Made by a program: the position numbers and the translations under genes
Assembly: GCA_033296885.1 (NCBI GenBank)
Contig: MU863957.1
Location: forward strand, 62,001 to 126,000
Reading direction: 5' to 3'
Source: Triangularia verruculosa
Taxonomy: Eukaryota > Ascomycota > Sordariomycetes > Sordariales > Podosporaceae
Length of the DNA: 64,000 bases
The notes under the pieces: model-generated
Told to the model about the DNA's origin: nothing
The model's database searches: none
What the model saw: only the letters and a program-made list of their open reading frames with translations
Part shown: positions 22,409 through 33,310 of the stretch, piece after piece
How positions within the stretch are numbered: position 1 is the stretch's first letter
Layout of the letters: each line of letters opens with the position of its first letter

Positions 22409-24433
22409 CTATGATATGTCAATATTGACGATCTTGATATCCTCCACTGGCTGCTCCTTGTAGGTCTTGACGTTTTCGATCCTGTGAATGACATCCAAGC
22501 CTTGGACGGCACGCCCAAAAATGGTATGCTTGTTATCGAGCCATGGCTAGTTCTGGGGTTAGCATTTACTTGTACGAGGTTCAGAAAAAGAGAATGGAGG
22601 CGCTCACTGTTTTCTCAGTCGTGATGAAGAACTGACTGCCGTTGGTGTTGGGGCCAGCGTTAGCCATACTGACCGTATATGGCTTGTCGTGCTTCAAAGT
22701 ACTGAACTCGTCCTCGAACTCCCTTCCCCAAATACTTTCACCACCAGTCCCATCACCCAGAGGGTCGCCGCCCTGGATCATGAATTTTCGGATCACACGG
22801 TGGAAGATGGTGCCGTTGTAATACCCACGTTTTGAATGCGTCACAAAATTTTCCACAGCTTTGGGGGCAGCATCCGGGAAGAGCCGGATGTGAATGTCGC
22901 CGTAGGTGGTGTGGATAACCGCCGATGTGCCTGTCTCGGCAACCTTCTTTTGTTCCGTCTTCTTTGCCCCCAGAATAGTAGGTTTCTCGTTCTGCACGTC
23001 TCTTGTCGACTTGGAGAACTCCTCATCGTTGGTGAACATGTAGAACCGAACCTTGCCCACGCCAGTGGTAATCAATATGGGATCCCTCGTCTCTGACTCC
23101 TGGAGCAGCGGGTTGTTAGACGCTGCCATGGCTATCGTAGTCAAGCCTTTCTTCTGGGGCTGGCCCTGGTAGAGAGCTAGTGCTAGTGGACGATAATGCT
23201 CTTCTCGGCCATACACCTTGACGACCTGATTTGTGAATGTGTTGAGCACCTTGACGCCCAAGTAAGAGCCATAGAGGAGAAAGTGACCAGACTCGTCAAA
23301 GATGAGGTTGAATTTGTCACGTAGGGCTGGTGTCTCAATCTCCCGCTCTGTTGCTAACCTGCGGCCAAACTCGACTGGATCGAGTTTTTGAATTGCTGTT
23401 CCGGCTTGTTGCATCTCCTCGATGACCTGAAGGGACTCGTCGTAGGTGCGCTGTAGCTTAGCTGATGCAAAGTCAAACAGGCGAATCTTCCTGTCAGGGA
23501 AGGATATCGTGGCAAATCGACTTCCGTCTGGTGATAGTGCGAGTGCGGTTGGCACCGACTTCGCCTTCTTAAAGTCAAACAAGTTTGTAGAGCTCTTGTA
23601 CTCAAAGACGTTGTCTGGCTTTTGATAGGATCCTCCCGGCTGCCAGTACTCCACCATCCCCCCTTCGTCGGTTGATATTACGCAGTCGTAGTGGTCATTG
23701 AAGGCCATTAGGGAAACAGGGCTGCGGTGAAGATTGCTGATGGTGTGAATAGGTGTGAGATTCTCGCCCCGACCATCGTAGATATGTATGTTGGGCTTCT
23801 TATTGTCGTCTGATACAGCCAGGAGCGGCAGTGAAGAGCCTTTCTTGTGAACCCAGCACACACACCGCGGTACAAACTCGAGTTGTAGAACAGCTAGAAG
23901 ATCAAATGTCATGACATCGAACAGCTTCACCGTCTTGTCTATTCCAGCCGTAGCAAAGCTCCTGCCATCCGCGCTGGTTGAAACTGAACGGATCTCCCCT
24001 TCGTGGGCCTTGAACTCTTTCACAAACTCGATGCCATCTGCGACCTTCTTCCAAAATTTCACTACGCCATCGACAGACGACGTGATGAGGAATTCGGTCA
24101 AGGGTGTCATGGTGAGAAATGCCAGCTGCTCCTTGTGCATTAGGGACTTGGAGTAACGGGTCGACTTGGGAAGGGCGGAGATGTAGAGTTTTTCGTAAGG
24201 AAGAACACGGCGCTTCTTTTTGGGCGCCGCCGCCGAGGGCAGCTGTGGCCCCATGTCATCGTCGGAAGAGCTATCTGGAGGACAGGGTTAGTAGGCGCAA
24301 AGAGATCGTGGTCATGACGGCCTGCTGCTGTGGAAAGTAAATAGAAGGGCTTACCTGAGCCATCGTTTTCTGTAAACTCTGCATGGTTGCGCTTGTTGGA
24401 ATTCATGTCCTCGTTGTCTGTGGTCTCTGCCAT
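22409..24433 (-). CDS. WD40-repeat cyclophilin, peptidyl-prolyl isomerase (PPWD1/Cyp15 type)
   Basis: Exons 24355-24433, 22608-24274 and 22409-22546 give 627 residues, near human PPWD1 (646). The N-terminal 400 residues form a WD40 region (VDGVVKFWKK, AGIDKTVKLFD, DNKKPNIHIYDG, FPDRKIRLFDF). The C-terminal 160 residues are a cyclophilin: VIHTTYGDIHIRLFPD, FHRVIRKFMIQGGDP, GSQFFITTEKT and KHTIFGRAVQGLDV. The catalytic Arg (FHRV) and the FMIQGGD loop are present. Members of this type associate with spliceosomes in animals and fission yeast; nuclear location is inferred from the basic KKKRRV segment. The AIG1-like gene is divergent. Confidence 0.95.
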
Positions 24434-25086
24434 ATCGTCTTAATCCACCGAAACTTGTTGCTCAGGGGTTTGGCCTCAAGGTGATGATGGTGATGATATG
24501 GCCGAGCTGCTGTGGTGGTTAACAATTTCTGGAGAAACACGCGAACAACTGCTCTTGAAACGCGCATCCAGATCGGGTATCGCTTCGTCCCGCCGGGCAG
24601 GTGGGGGCTGAAGCCAAGACGCTAGGAATTTTTGGAAGGCCTGGGAAAGCTTGGGCGCTGGGGGCACCCCTGGCTTAGCCGAAAACCGTGGCCGACGTAG
24701 GCGCACTCCATGGCACGGCTTGTGACCGTTTGACTCCTGTCGTCCATGGCAGTACAATTGTCTTCTCGGCTGGAGATAAGAAACAGTTTCACGCGTTGTA
24801 CCATTGTTTTAGTGACCGTTGAAGCTTCCATTTTGCTCCCTGTCAACCTTCGTTTGTATGCCACCGCCTCTTCTGGACGTGATCGATGACGTAGAAGACG
24901 GTCCATCAACGTCTTGATAGCCTCTTTCTTGCTTTGAACTTCGGTCTTCAGTAGCTCCTAAGAAGCTCTTGTATATATATTTATATATATTATTGAAAAC
25001 ATCTCTTGATAGACAGTCAAGGTAAGACTTACACATGCTGTCTAACTCCGATGCCCGTCTTGCTCACCCGCCCAGATACATACAGA
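24434..25086. promoter_or_regulatory. Divergent intergenic region, cyclophilin / AIG1-like
   Basis: 650 bp that must carry both promoters. A TATATATTTATATATATTAT tract lies at about 24973-24992. No coding frame is supported. Confidence 0.5.
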
Positions 25087-25925
25087 ATGGCACACCAACC
25101 CCACCCTCTACAACGGCTGTCCTCGCCTTCCCGGAGCTTCTCAGCCATTGTACATACTCTCGGCCTTTTGTCTTTCTCTTACAGCTTTTGGTTTCTCCAG
25201 CAGTTCCCAAATGAGATTCATTTCGGATTTGGTGGTGATTTCCAGTTCCTCACCATCATTGGACTTGCTCTGGCAACAGCAACGTTTGCGTTTGGCTTGC
25301 TGGCCGATCTGATATTAAGCCCCCAGCTTTTCCGCATCAAAAATGTTCTCTCGGTGTGTTCAGCGCCGCTGGAGGTGCTGATTAGCATTTTGTACTGGAG
25401 CATACGTGCTATTGACGAGTCTCTGCTCTTCCCGCCTGAATTAGCGCTTCCATTCCTCCCAGACTTGTAAGTTTGCCTACTATCAATGAGCTACACAGTC
25501 TAACCATGGACTTGACAGCGGGTTCCATGCAATGCCAGCCATCATGTTGACATTAGATCTGATACTACTCAGTCCTCCGTGGACTATCAAGGGCTACAGT
25601 GCCATGACTCTCAGCACTTGCATCGCATTTTTGTACTGGGGGTGGGTTGAATATTGCTTCGGGCGGAATGGATGGTACGGTAGCTCTGCAGTCGCACGCC
25701 AAACCTTGGTCGTAGCTATGTTTGTGTTGCTCTTGTCTAACAATGGCTTGCAGGTACCCGTACCCCATCTTTGAGCTGCTCAAAACCTGGCAGCGGGTGG
25801 TTCTATTTTCAGTTTCAGCTCTTCTCATGACGATGAGCACTTTGGCTCTGAAGTGGCTGTATGGTAAAATCAACGGCATTGAAGAGTTCAAGAGGGAGGC
25901 TCTTCACCCCATCAAGGGCGAGTGA
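25087..25925 (+). CDS. FAR-17a/AIG1-like integral membrane protein
   Basis: Exons 25087-25466, 25519-25674 and 25754-25925 give 235 residues with about six hydrophobic segments. The family (androgen-induced gene 1, ADTRP) are threonine/histidine membrane hydrolases acting on fatty-acid esters of hydroxy fatty acids in animals; fungal activity is untested as far as I know. The conserved His lies in PDFGFHAMPA at the second splice junction, and the NGWYPYPIFELL block after the third junction is a fungal hallmark. The C-terminus is hydrophilic. The second intron uses a GTACGG donor, chosen because it restores NGWYPYP. An in-frame Met 27 codons upstream (25006) is possible but would add a non-conserved tail. 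Confidence 0.85.
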
Positions 25926-26606
25926 TGAGCTCGGGAGCGGCTGCTTTCATAACTGTACCGTTAGCACAATCCTATGAGTGGGATACACCCACTGTTGGAA
26001 TCGAGGTCCGACGTCGGCGAGTGGGACTTGCTTCGAGCTCCCGCCCTGCAGGGGATATGGTGATTTTCCAGCAGCTCGAGACCTTGGAAGCGATGTGGGG
26101 TCGAATCATACCACTACCACCCTTTCGACCTTCTGAAGGACCAATGCCTGGAGGCGAATTACAGTACACCACATTGAACTGCTCTGTTGCTCCCATCCAG
26201 TGTTGATGACCCGGTGCCTTTTCATTGCATGGCAGGAACCAGAGGGCGAACAAAGCCGGCTGAGGCCCGAATGCCTTTGACGTTGCTCTTTGCCAAAAGT
26301 AGAAGAGGGCCTAGGACAAGCCATGTTTCCCTTCCTCACGTCAAGCCGCATGTGCTTGTAAGTCAGCTAGAAAACGGCAGCCCCACTTTGACTCATTGCG
26401 GGCTGCCCCTCTCAAAAGTCTATGGAGGGGAGTAATTGAGTCGACCTCGAGCTCTTTGACCGCCACCGGTGAAAAAAAAAGATTCATGCAACCTTTGCTT
26501 TCCAGTATCTTTCCTCTGCATTATATCCAATTCGTGCCGATTTCCACCTCAGTTACTTGCCAATCGAATTGATACTTTTGCGGCACCAGGCACTACCGCA
26601 GCCATC
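25926..26606. promoter_or_regulatory. Intergenic region upstream of DAHP synthase
   Basis: About 680 bp between co-oriented genes. It contains a TGACTCA element at 26389-26395 (listed separately) and no supported coding frame. Confidence 0.6.
26389..26395 (+). promoter_or_regulatory. TGACTCA element (CPC1/GCN4-type) upstream of DAHP synthase
   Basis: A perfect palindromic TGACTCA lies 212 bp before the ATG. This is the consensus bound by the general amino-acid-control bZIP factors Gcn4/CPC1. Its position before a shikimate-pathway gene fits cross-pathway control. Binding is inferred. Confidence 0.65.
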
Positions 26607-27909
26607 ATGTCGGTATGTTCATGCCGCAGCGTCATCAAACACCAGGGCTACGTTGACTCACCTTTGTTTGCCAGGGCTTCTACATTGAAAACAAGAATGT
26701 TGGCAACAAGGCCGAAAGCGAGGACTGGAGGAGTATGTGAACCCAATATTAAGGCCGTCGCATGTATCCAGCAAGCGCTGACCCCGTCCAGTTCGCGGCT
26801 ACAACCCCCTGACACCCCCCGGCTTGCTTCAGCACGAGATCCCCCAGACTGCCGAGTCTAAGCGCACCGTATTGGAAGGCCGTGAGGAGGCTGTTGCCAT
26901 TGTCAACGATACCGATGAGAAGAAGAGGCTTCTGGTCGTCATTGGACCCTGCTCTATCCACGATCCGAAGGCAGCGCTCGAGTACTGCGATATGCTGCTC
27001 AAGGAGAAGGAGAAGCACAAGGACGAGCTATTGATTGTTATGCGCTCCTACCTCGAGAAGCCGCGTACTACTGTGGGATGGAAGGGTCTCATTAACGATC
27101 CCGATATCGATAACAGCTTCAAGATCAACAAGGGTCTCCGTCTAAGCAGACAGCTCTTTGTTGACCTTACTACCAAGGGCATGCCCCTTGCTAGCGAGAT
27201 GCTCGATACCATCAGCCCACAGTTCTTGGCCGATCTCTTGAGTGTTGGTGCTGTGGGTGCTCGGACAACTGAAAGCCAGCTTCACCGTGAGTTGGCTAGT
27301 GGTCTCAGTTTCCCTGTTGGTTTCAAGAACGGCACCGACGGGAGCTTGGGCGTTGCGGTCGACGCTATTGGAGCCGTCAAGCACCCCCATCACTTCCTGT
27401 CCGTGACCAAGCCCGGTGTTGTGGCCATTGTTGGCACCGTCGGCAACGAGGACTGCTTCGTGATCCTGCGTGGTGGTACCAAAGGTACCAACTACGATGC
27501 CAAGAGCATCGCCGAGGCCAAAGCCGCTCTCGAGAAGGCTAGTCTTCGTCAACGGTTGATGGTTGACTGCAGCCACGGCAACTCTCTCAAGAACCACAAG
27601 AACCAGCCCTTGGTTGCTGCCACGCTGGCCGAGCAGATTGAGAAGGGCGAGGAGGGCGTCATGGGTGTAATGATTGAGAGCAACATTGGCGAGGGTGAGT
27701 TACTCCAAATACAGGTGAAGTCGGTATTGCGAGTTGCTAACACCGAAGCAGGCAACCAGAAGGTACCCAAGGAGGGCAAGGAGGGCCTCAAATATGGTGT
27801 AAGTATTACCGACGCCTGTATTGGCTGGGAGGACACTCTCTCTGTCCTCGATGTCCTTGCCAACGCGGTGAAGAAGCGGAGAGAGGTTCTCGGCCAGAAC
27901 AGCGCCTAA
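26607..27909 (+). CDS. 3-deoxy-D-arabino-heptulosonate 7-phosphate (DAHP) synthase, class I
   Basis: First enzyme of the shikimate pathway; condenses phosphoenolpyruvate with erythrose 4-phosphate. Exons 26607-26612, 26675-26732, 26792-27694 and 27752-27909 give 374 residues, equal to the usual class I (AroFGH/Aro3/Aro4) length. Seen are RGYNPLTPPGLLQHEIP, VIGPCSIHDP, RSYLEKPRTTVGWKGLINDP, GARTTESQLHRELASGLS, GFKNGTDG, ILRGGTKGTNYD, DCSHGNS and SITDACIGWEDT, containing the PEP-, metal- and sugar-phosphate-binding residues. Which amino acid inhibits it cannot be decided by eye. The first coding exon is only ATGTCG. The last intron (57 bp) is in frame without a stop. A second TGACTCA lies inside intron 1 (26654-26660). 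Confidence 0.96.
26654..26660 (+). promoter_or_regulatory. Second TGACTCA element, inside intron 1 of DAHP synthase
   Basis: A perfect TGACTCA heptamer within the 62-bp first intron, 265 bp downstream of the promoter copy. It may be a real CPC1-type site or chance; a heptamer is expected about once in 16 kb by chance, so two within 272 bp is notable. Confidence 0.45.
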
Positions 27910-28438
27910 GGGCGGGTGAAGGATATACCTCGGATCTCGAGCGTTGTCTACATGGATATGGTTTTTGATAGTGGCGTTTTCTGGCGTTTCAAGTGTACTG
28001 GAAAAGTAGTCGTGTGTGTTTTGTGATATCCTCGGTGCGAATGATGACAGTGGTAGCAAGGCGACAGTTTCTTAATCTGCCAGTGACGTGAAATGATGTT
28101 GTCAAGAAGATAAAGAGCCCGAGTGAGCCGGAGCTCCATCCAGGAAAATGGTGGAGTCGAGTGGGAGCTTGGGGACTCGGATTGCACAAGCCAAGCCCAT
28201 GGCATCCCGCAGCCGGGTGTAGGAAAGGCTGGCGGAAAAATTGATAGGCCGTCAGCACAGCTGTGATTGGTCGGCCAATCAGACAGCCAGAGTTCCTAAG
28301 AATCCCGAATTTGAGAATCCTGACTGCGTCGACCATCACCAGCCCGAGCCACCAACCTCAGAACACCGACATTGGCAGGCCAATTGCCTTGTCAGAACAC
28401 CCACGATACCCCCCTAAGCTCCGCAAGGTGTCGACACC
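27910..28438. promoter_or_regulatory. Intergenic region and cytochrome c1 promoter
   Basis: 530 bp between co-oriented genes. It contains the paired inverted CCAAT elements annotated separately. No coding frame is supported. Confidence 0.6.
28266..28384. promoter_or_regulatory. Two inverted CCAAT pairs upstream of cytochrome c1
   Basis: ATTGG-N4-CCAAT occurs at 28266-28279 and again at 28371-28384, start to start 105 bp apart, with the second pair 55 bp before the ATG. CCAAT is the site of the Hap2/3/5 (NF-Y) complex, which activates respiratory genes including CYT1 in yeast. The function here is inferred from motif and context. Confidence 0.6.
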
Positions 28439-29813
28439 ATGCTTGCGAGGTCCTGCGTGCGCCCCCTGCGCGCTTTCGCCAACGCGAGAAATGGCACCGT
28501 GCAGATTACCAAGGTATGTTTGCCCAAGAAAGTGCCAGGTCCCGTAGTGGCATGACGGCACCGTCGACATCATCCGCCGACCACCGCCCCAATTGTCCCG
28601 GCCCAAGGCACCTCCGGCCGGAGACCCGGGCGAGGACGAAGCTATTGTGTGGCCCGCTGGAAGCTAACCACCTCCCCCTCCCAGCGCGCCGCTTCCTCGA
28701 GCTCCGGATCGACTGCCGAGTCGCCTCTCCGTCTGAACATCGCCGCCGCCGCCGCTACCGCTCTCGCTGCCGGTTCCGTCGGCTGGTACTACCATCTTTA
28801 TGGCAACTCTCATGCCATGACGCCTGCTGAGGAAGGGTGAGTGGTTGACCTGAGGGGCTCTCCTGTGCTGCCGCGACGGCCGAGCTTCATTGGTCTCATG
28901 TTGAGGCATATTCGACCGGCCATGGGATTGCGGCACCACGAGCTGGACTTCAAGATCGCGAAGCTTACTGTCGACATAGTCTCCATCCTACCAAGTACCC
29001 CTGGGTTCACGAGCAATGGTTCAAGACCTTTGACCACCAAGCGTAAGCTCTTCCCCCTCTCCCCCCACCATCTACCCCCTGTCCCTACTAGCTCTGAGGG
29101 GATGGCTTACACGGCATGTCTTGCTTGGATACAGCCTCCGGAGAGGTTTCCAGGTCTACCGCGAGGTCTGCGCCTCGTGCCACTCTCTCAGCAGAGTGCC
29201 CTACCGCACCCTTGTCGGCGCCATCCTGACCGTCGATGAGGCCAAGGCTTTGGCTGAGGAGAACGAGTACGACACCGAGCCCAACGACCAGGGTTTGATC
29301 GAGAAGCGCCCCGGAAAGCTTTCGGACTACCTCCCCGATCCCTACCCCAACGATGAGGCTGCCCGTTTCGCCAACAACGGTGCTCTTCCTCCCGATCTCA
29401 GCTTGTTGGTCAAGGCCCGCCACGGTGGCTGCGACTACATCTTCAACCTCCTTACCGGCTACCCCGATGAGCCCCCTGCCGGTGCCGAGGTCGGTGCTGG
29501 TCTCCACTTCAACCCCTACTTCCCCGGTACCGGCATTGCCATGGCTCGTGTCCTTTACGACGGCCTGGTCGAGTACGAGGATGAGACCCCCGCGACCACC
29601 TCCCAGATGGCCAAGGACGTTACTGAATTCCTCAACTGGGCTGCTGAGCCGGAGATGGATGACCGCAAGCGCATGGGTATGAAGGTTTTGGCGATCACAT
29701 CCGTCCTGTTTGCCCTGAGCGTCTGGGTCAAGCGGTACAAGTGGGCGTGGCTCAAGTCGAGAAAGATTGTCTACGACCCTCCCAAGGAGGGCAAGGGCAA
29801 TATCCGCTACTAA
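28439..29813 (+). CDS. CYT1: Cytochrome c1, haem protein of respiratory complex III
   Basis: Membrane-anchored c-type cytochrome that passes electrons from the Rieske protein to cytochrome c. Exons 28439-28513, 28685-28836, 28980-29042 and 29135-29813 give 322 residues. The N-terminus is a bipartite presequence: basic/hydroxylated residues, then a hydrophobic sorting segment (AAAAATALAAGSVGWYYHLY). The mature part starts near MTPAEEGLHPTKYPW. The haem motif CASCH is at about residues 109-113, the axial Met is in GTGIAMAR near 231, and a single C-terminal membrane helix (VLAITSVLFALSVWV) is followed by a basic matrix tail. All exon boundaries restore conserved residues. Confidence 0.97.
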
Positions 29814-30313
29814 ATTTAAGGAAGGGTGCAAGAACCTGAAGCTTTGCCTCTCTTGTTTGTATCATATACTGCTACGGTCTTCCCAGCCCCTATGTATCGC
29901 GTAGACGAAAAAGGAAGGGAAGAAAAAGGCCCCGGATGGAGACGGAAGCAGTGGGGAAGTGTGATGGTGTGTAAATCAAATGTCTCGGTCTCAATACAGC
30001 TAGACTTTTCTTGTCGTTCAGCATTGTGATCTAGAGTTTGGCAGTACGAAAATTGTTGTTGAATACAGTAAAGGTCCTTATCATGGCTTTTGGCACAGCG
30101 ACGTTGACGCCTGGCCAGTGCTCATCTCTCTTGATGCTCTTCACCTGACGCAGACTCTCTGCGGCTTGCAGTCACGTCTTGTTTTGTTTGGCTTTGAGAG
30201 CATCTTTTTACGCGACAAAAACAACAACTTGACGTGTTTCTTTCGATCATCCCCAGCTAACCTACAAACTCCTCTCCACACTCCAACGGCTCCCACAGTC
30301 CGCCACGCTCAAA
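29814..30313. other. Intergenic spacer CYT1 - DNA glycosylase
   Basis: 500 bp holding the CYT1 3' end and the next promoter. A CT-rich leader precedes 30314. No gene is supported. Confidence 0.5.
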
Positions 30314-32262
30314 ATGACACCCTCCAAAACGTCTGCTATGCTCATCACAGCAGATCAGCTGCTTTCGGGCTTCGATATTCCAGATAAGCGGTCGCGGTCA
30401 TTCTTGCGGCGAGCTATTGCCTCCGGCCAGTCGCCTCCGGAAGCGATCAAGGAGCTGCAAGATATCGCTTTGACGCGCGACGATGAAGAAGCCACAATGG
30501 CGCTGCAGCATGCATATGCCATTTCGCACCAGAGCAAGAAAACTGAAAAGACCAGAGGACTGTCGAAGAAGCAGCCTGCCAAACATACCTCTCATTTTTG
30601 GGACAGTGACGAGGACATGAACGACGCGGCGAGCACTGCAGGTAAGTCGGCGTCGAACTTGGCTTGTATGGAAGACATATACTCACCTCATATCAGGGCC
30701 GGTCAAGACATCATCACCACTCAGGCTGTTTGCCGAGTTCGACAAACTCGCGAACCAATTGCGGGAGGAGCTGTCCGGCTCGCGCAATCCACCGGCCACG
30801 CCGGCTGTCGACTTTGCGCGGTTCGACAGACTTGCTCAACAGCTGAGAGACGACCTAGAGAAACCCAAGCGAGCTCCCGTTTCTGGCCCCCCAGTTCCAA
30901 GCAGAATCTCCAGGGGAAAGACTCCTGCCGTAGCGCGCCAGACGGCTGTTCCTTGCCCGAGGATGCCGGACATCGGCTCAGGTAATGGCCTCCCCTGTCA
31001 TCATGATTCACGCGCACATTGCTGTCCTGCCCTTCCTCCAAACGATCTTCCTCCGAGTCAAAATCTTGTTCACCATCCCCCCGATCTTGATTCTCCTCCC
31101 CCTCCCCCCCCTCCTCATCCTGAACTTACCGCTCCTCCTCATCCCGAACTTACTGCTCCTCCTCGCCACCACCACCGCACCATCCGACCCGAACGAGCCG
31201 TCAAGGCAGCAAGCAAAACTAAAACCTCCCCTTTCTTTAGCACAAGCCCACCGCAACAAGCAGCCCAACAAGGAAACTCCCAAGAAGATCAAAAAGGAGG
31301 GCCGCTCATCTTCCCCCTTGCCTCAGGGAGGCAGTCCCCAAGGAAACGCGCCCCCGGCACAGTATCAAGTCTCCCGATCCCGCCCCTGACCGCCCCCAGG
31401 TTCGGGCTCATACAAGAGGAGCTGGCGACCTCCCCGTTTCACCTGCTGGTTGCCGTCACGTTTCTGATCAAAACCGCCGGCCGGACTGCGATTCCTGTTT
31501 TTAGGAATTTGATCAGCCGGTTCCCTACCCCCGCAGATCTCGCAAATGAAGGGAACAAAATGGAAGTAATAGACTTGATCAGACCTTTGGGGTTGGCGGA
31601 GCATAGGTATGCTATTATCGTCAAGTTCGCCAGAGGGTTTCTGGGGGATCCACCCACTAAGGAAAGGAGGTATGGGGTTAGGAATTATCCGGTTGTTGGG
31701 GATGGGAGGGATGTCACGGTGGGGGAGGTTTTTGGGGCTGAGGATAATGGTAATGGTAATGTGGTGGATATGGTGACGGATAGGAGGGAGAGGGCGGTGG
31801 GGCAGGCGTGGGAGATTGGGCATTTGACGCAGGGGCAGTATACGCTGGACTCGTGGAGGATATTTTGTAGGGATGTTTTGCTGGGTAGAGCCGAGGATTG
31901 GACTGGACGAGGGGGGGGACGGGGAGGGGGGGAAGGGTTTCAGCCTGAGTGGATGAGGGTTTTGCCTAGGGATAAGGAGCTGAGGGCTTGCTTGAGGTGG
32001 ATGTGGTACGTTTTACGCTTTTTCTTTTGTTTGTGATCTGGAGGTTATGTTTCACAGACTGAGGGGAAAGAGGCAACTCCTGCCGAGACAGAAGCTGGAT
32101 AGATTTTGCTGACTTGAGTTTGATTGTAGGATGCGAGAGGGATGGGAATGGGATCCGGTTACTGGTGATCGTGAGCCTCTTCGGGAGGAGCTGCGGAGTG
32201 CTGTTGCTGAGGGTAGGGTTGGGTACGATGATAATGGAGGTCTGGTGATACTGGATTCATAG
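30314..32262 (+). CDS. MBD4-like HhH-GPD DNA glycosylase
   Basis: Exons 30314-30641, 30697-32005 and 32130-32262 give 589 residues. The C-terminal domain (from about residue 350) resembles the thymine/uracil glycosylase domain of MBD4: FGLIQEELATSPFHLLVAVTFLIKTAGRTA, the hairpin region RPLGLAEHRYAIIVKFARGF, and LDSWRIFC with the likely catalytic Asp near residue 493. Such enzymes remove T or U opposite G, the products of 5-methylcytosine or cytosine deamination. No methyl-CpG-binding domain is seen. The N-terminal part has two similar leucine/acidic segments (RLFAEFDKLANQLREEL and ARFDRLAQQLRDDLEK) and then a Pro-rich low-complexity linker. An extra intron inside 30980-31380 cannot be excluded because a GTAATG donor follows 30979 and the linker stays open by composition. 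Confidence 0.78.
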
Positions 32263-33310
32263 AAAGTTGTAAAGTAGAGTATATTCAACTTCAATACACA
32301 TGTAAGATCATTCAATCATCTGAGTCTATTTCTGCCATTCCCATATTATCGTTTCCGCTTCTATCGTCGTAAGTTTGCCGAGTTCATGATCATGAGCCTC
32401 GTGCCGATTTCCAGACCATCGGTGGTGCAAGAAATCGGTACAACGTAGAGCAAACGGGCTCGGCTTTTCTGCTGTGCTGCTTCAAGCTTGGTGCTCAGTG
32501 GATAGTGTTGCATACCTATGTCAGAGATGTCTCACGGGCAAGACCCTGAAGGCTGCTGTGTAAGACGAGGATATCAGCCTCTCGTTCAGCGTTGCTAATT
32601 AACATCCCACAGACATCTTCAGAGACACGTTCTTGGCTGGATTTTGAGCGGCAGGTTCCCTGGTTGTAAAATCGAAATGCGGCCACCGCGGTAGGAAAGT
32701 ACGAGCTTCGGAGCTCTTGCTGATAGTTGCCGGTTATAATGAGAAGCCTGCTTCGGGCGGCTTGTGTTCGTCCGTAACCTGGCCTACCATGTGGGAAGGA
32801 GCGAAGTGATGAGTCACTGGAGAAGGTCCATCATGATAACAAAAAGGAGGATAAGGTCAAAACGACCATGTCTTCCGGTCCTGTGGACTATCTGGGGATG
32901 TTTGCCGGGCATGTGTGACACCAAGCCGGCCCAGCTAATCTCAGCTTGCTGGATCGTGACGTGGGTGGGCTTTTGTTCTCATGTAGAGTGCCGCATCGGA
33001 GGCAGTTGCTCCTTCCGTTCACATCACGAAACACGCTGCCCGCCACTATTTGAGTCTCCGCCTCGACCCTATCTGAGCAATCGCGTGGGGCTGACAGGAG
33101 CCTTAACTCCGACTTCCAGGCCGCTTGACCATCTTCAAATATCACTTCTTGCCCCTCTGATCTCGTCTCGCCTCGATTCTCATTGTTTACTTCAATCGCT
33201 GCCAGGAAAGTGGTTCCCCTAGAATCCCACGGAGCTCCGCCAAAACGTCTCATCTCATCTCTCCGTCACAGCAACGAAGCAGCGAGGGCAACCACACAGA
33301 AACTAACATC
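32263..33310. other. Intergenic region before the CVNH gene
   Basis: About 1.05 kb without a supported coding frame. The open frames at 32764-33222 (+) and 32888-33253 (-) overlap each other and lack any recognisable domain. Confidence 0.45.
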
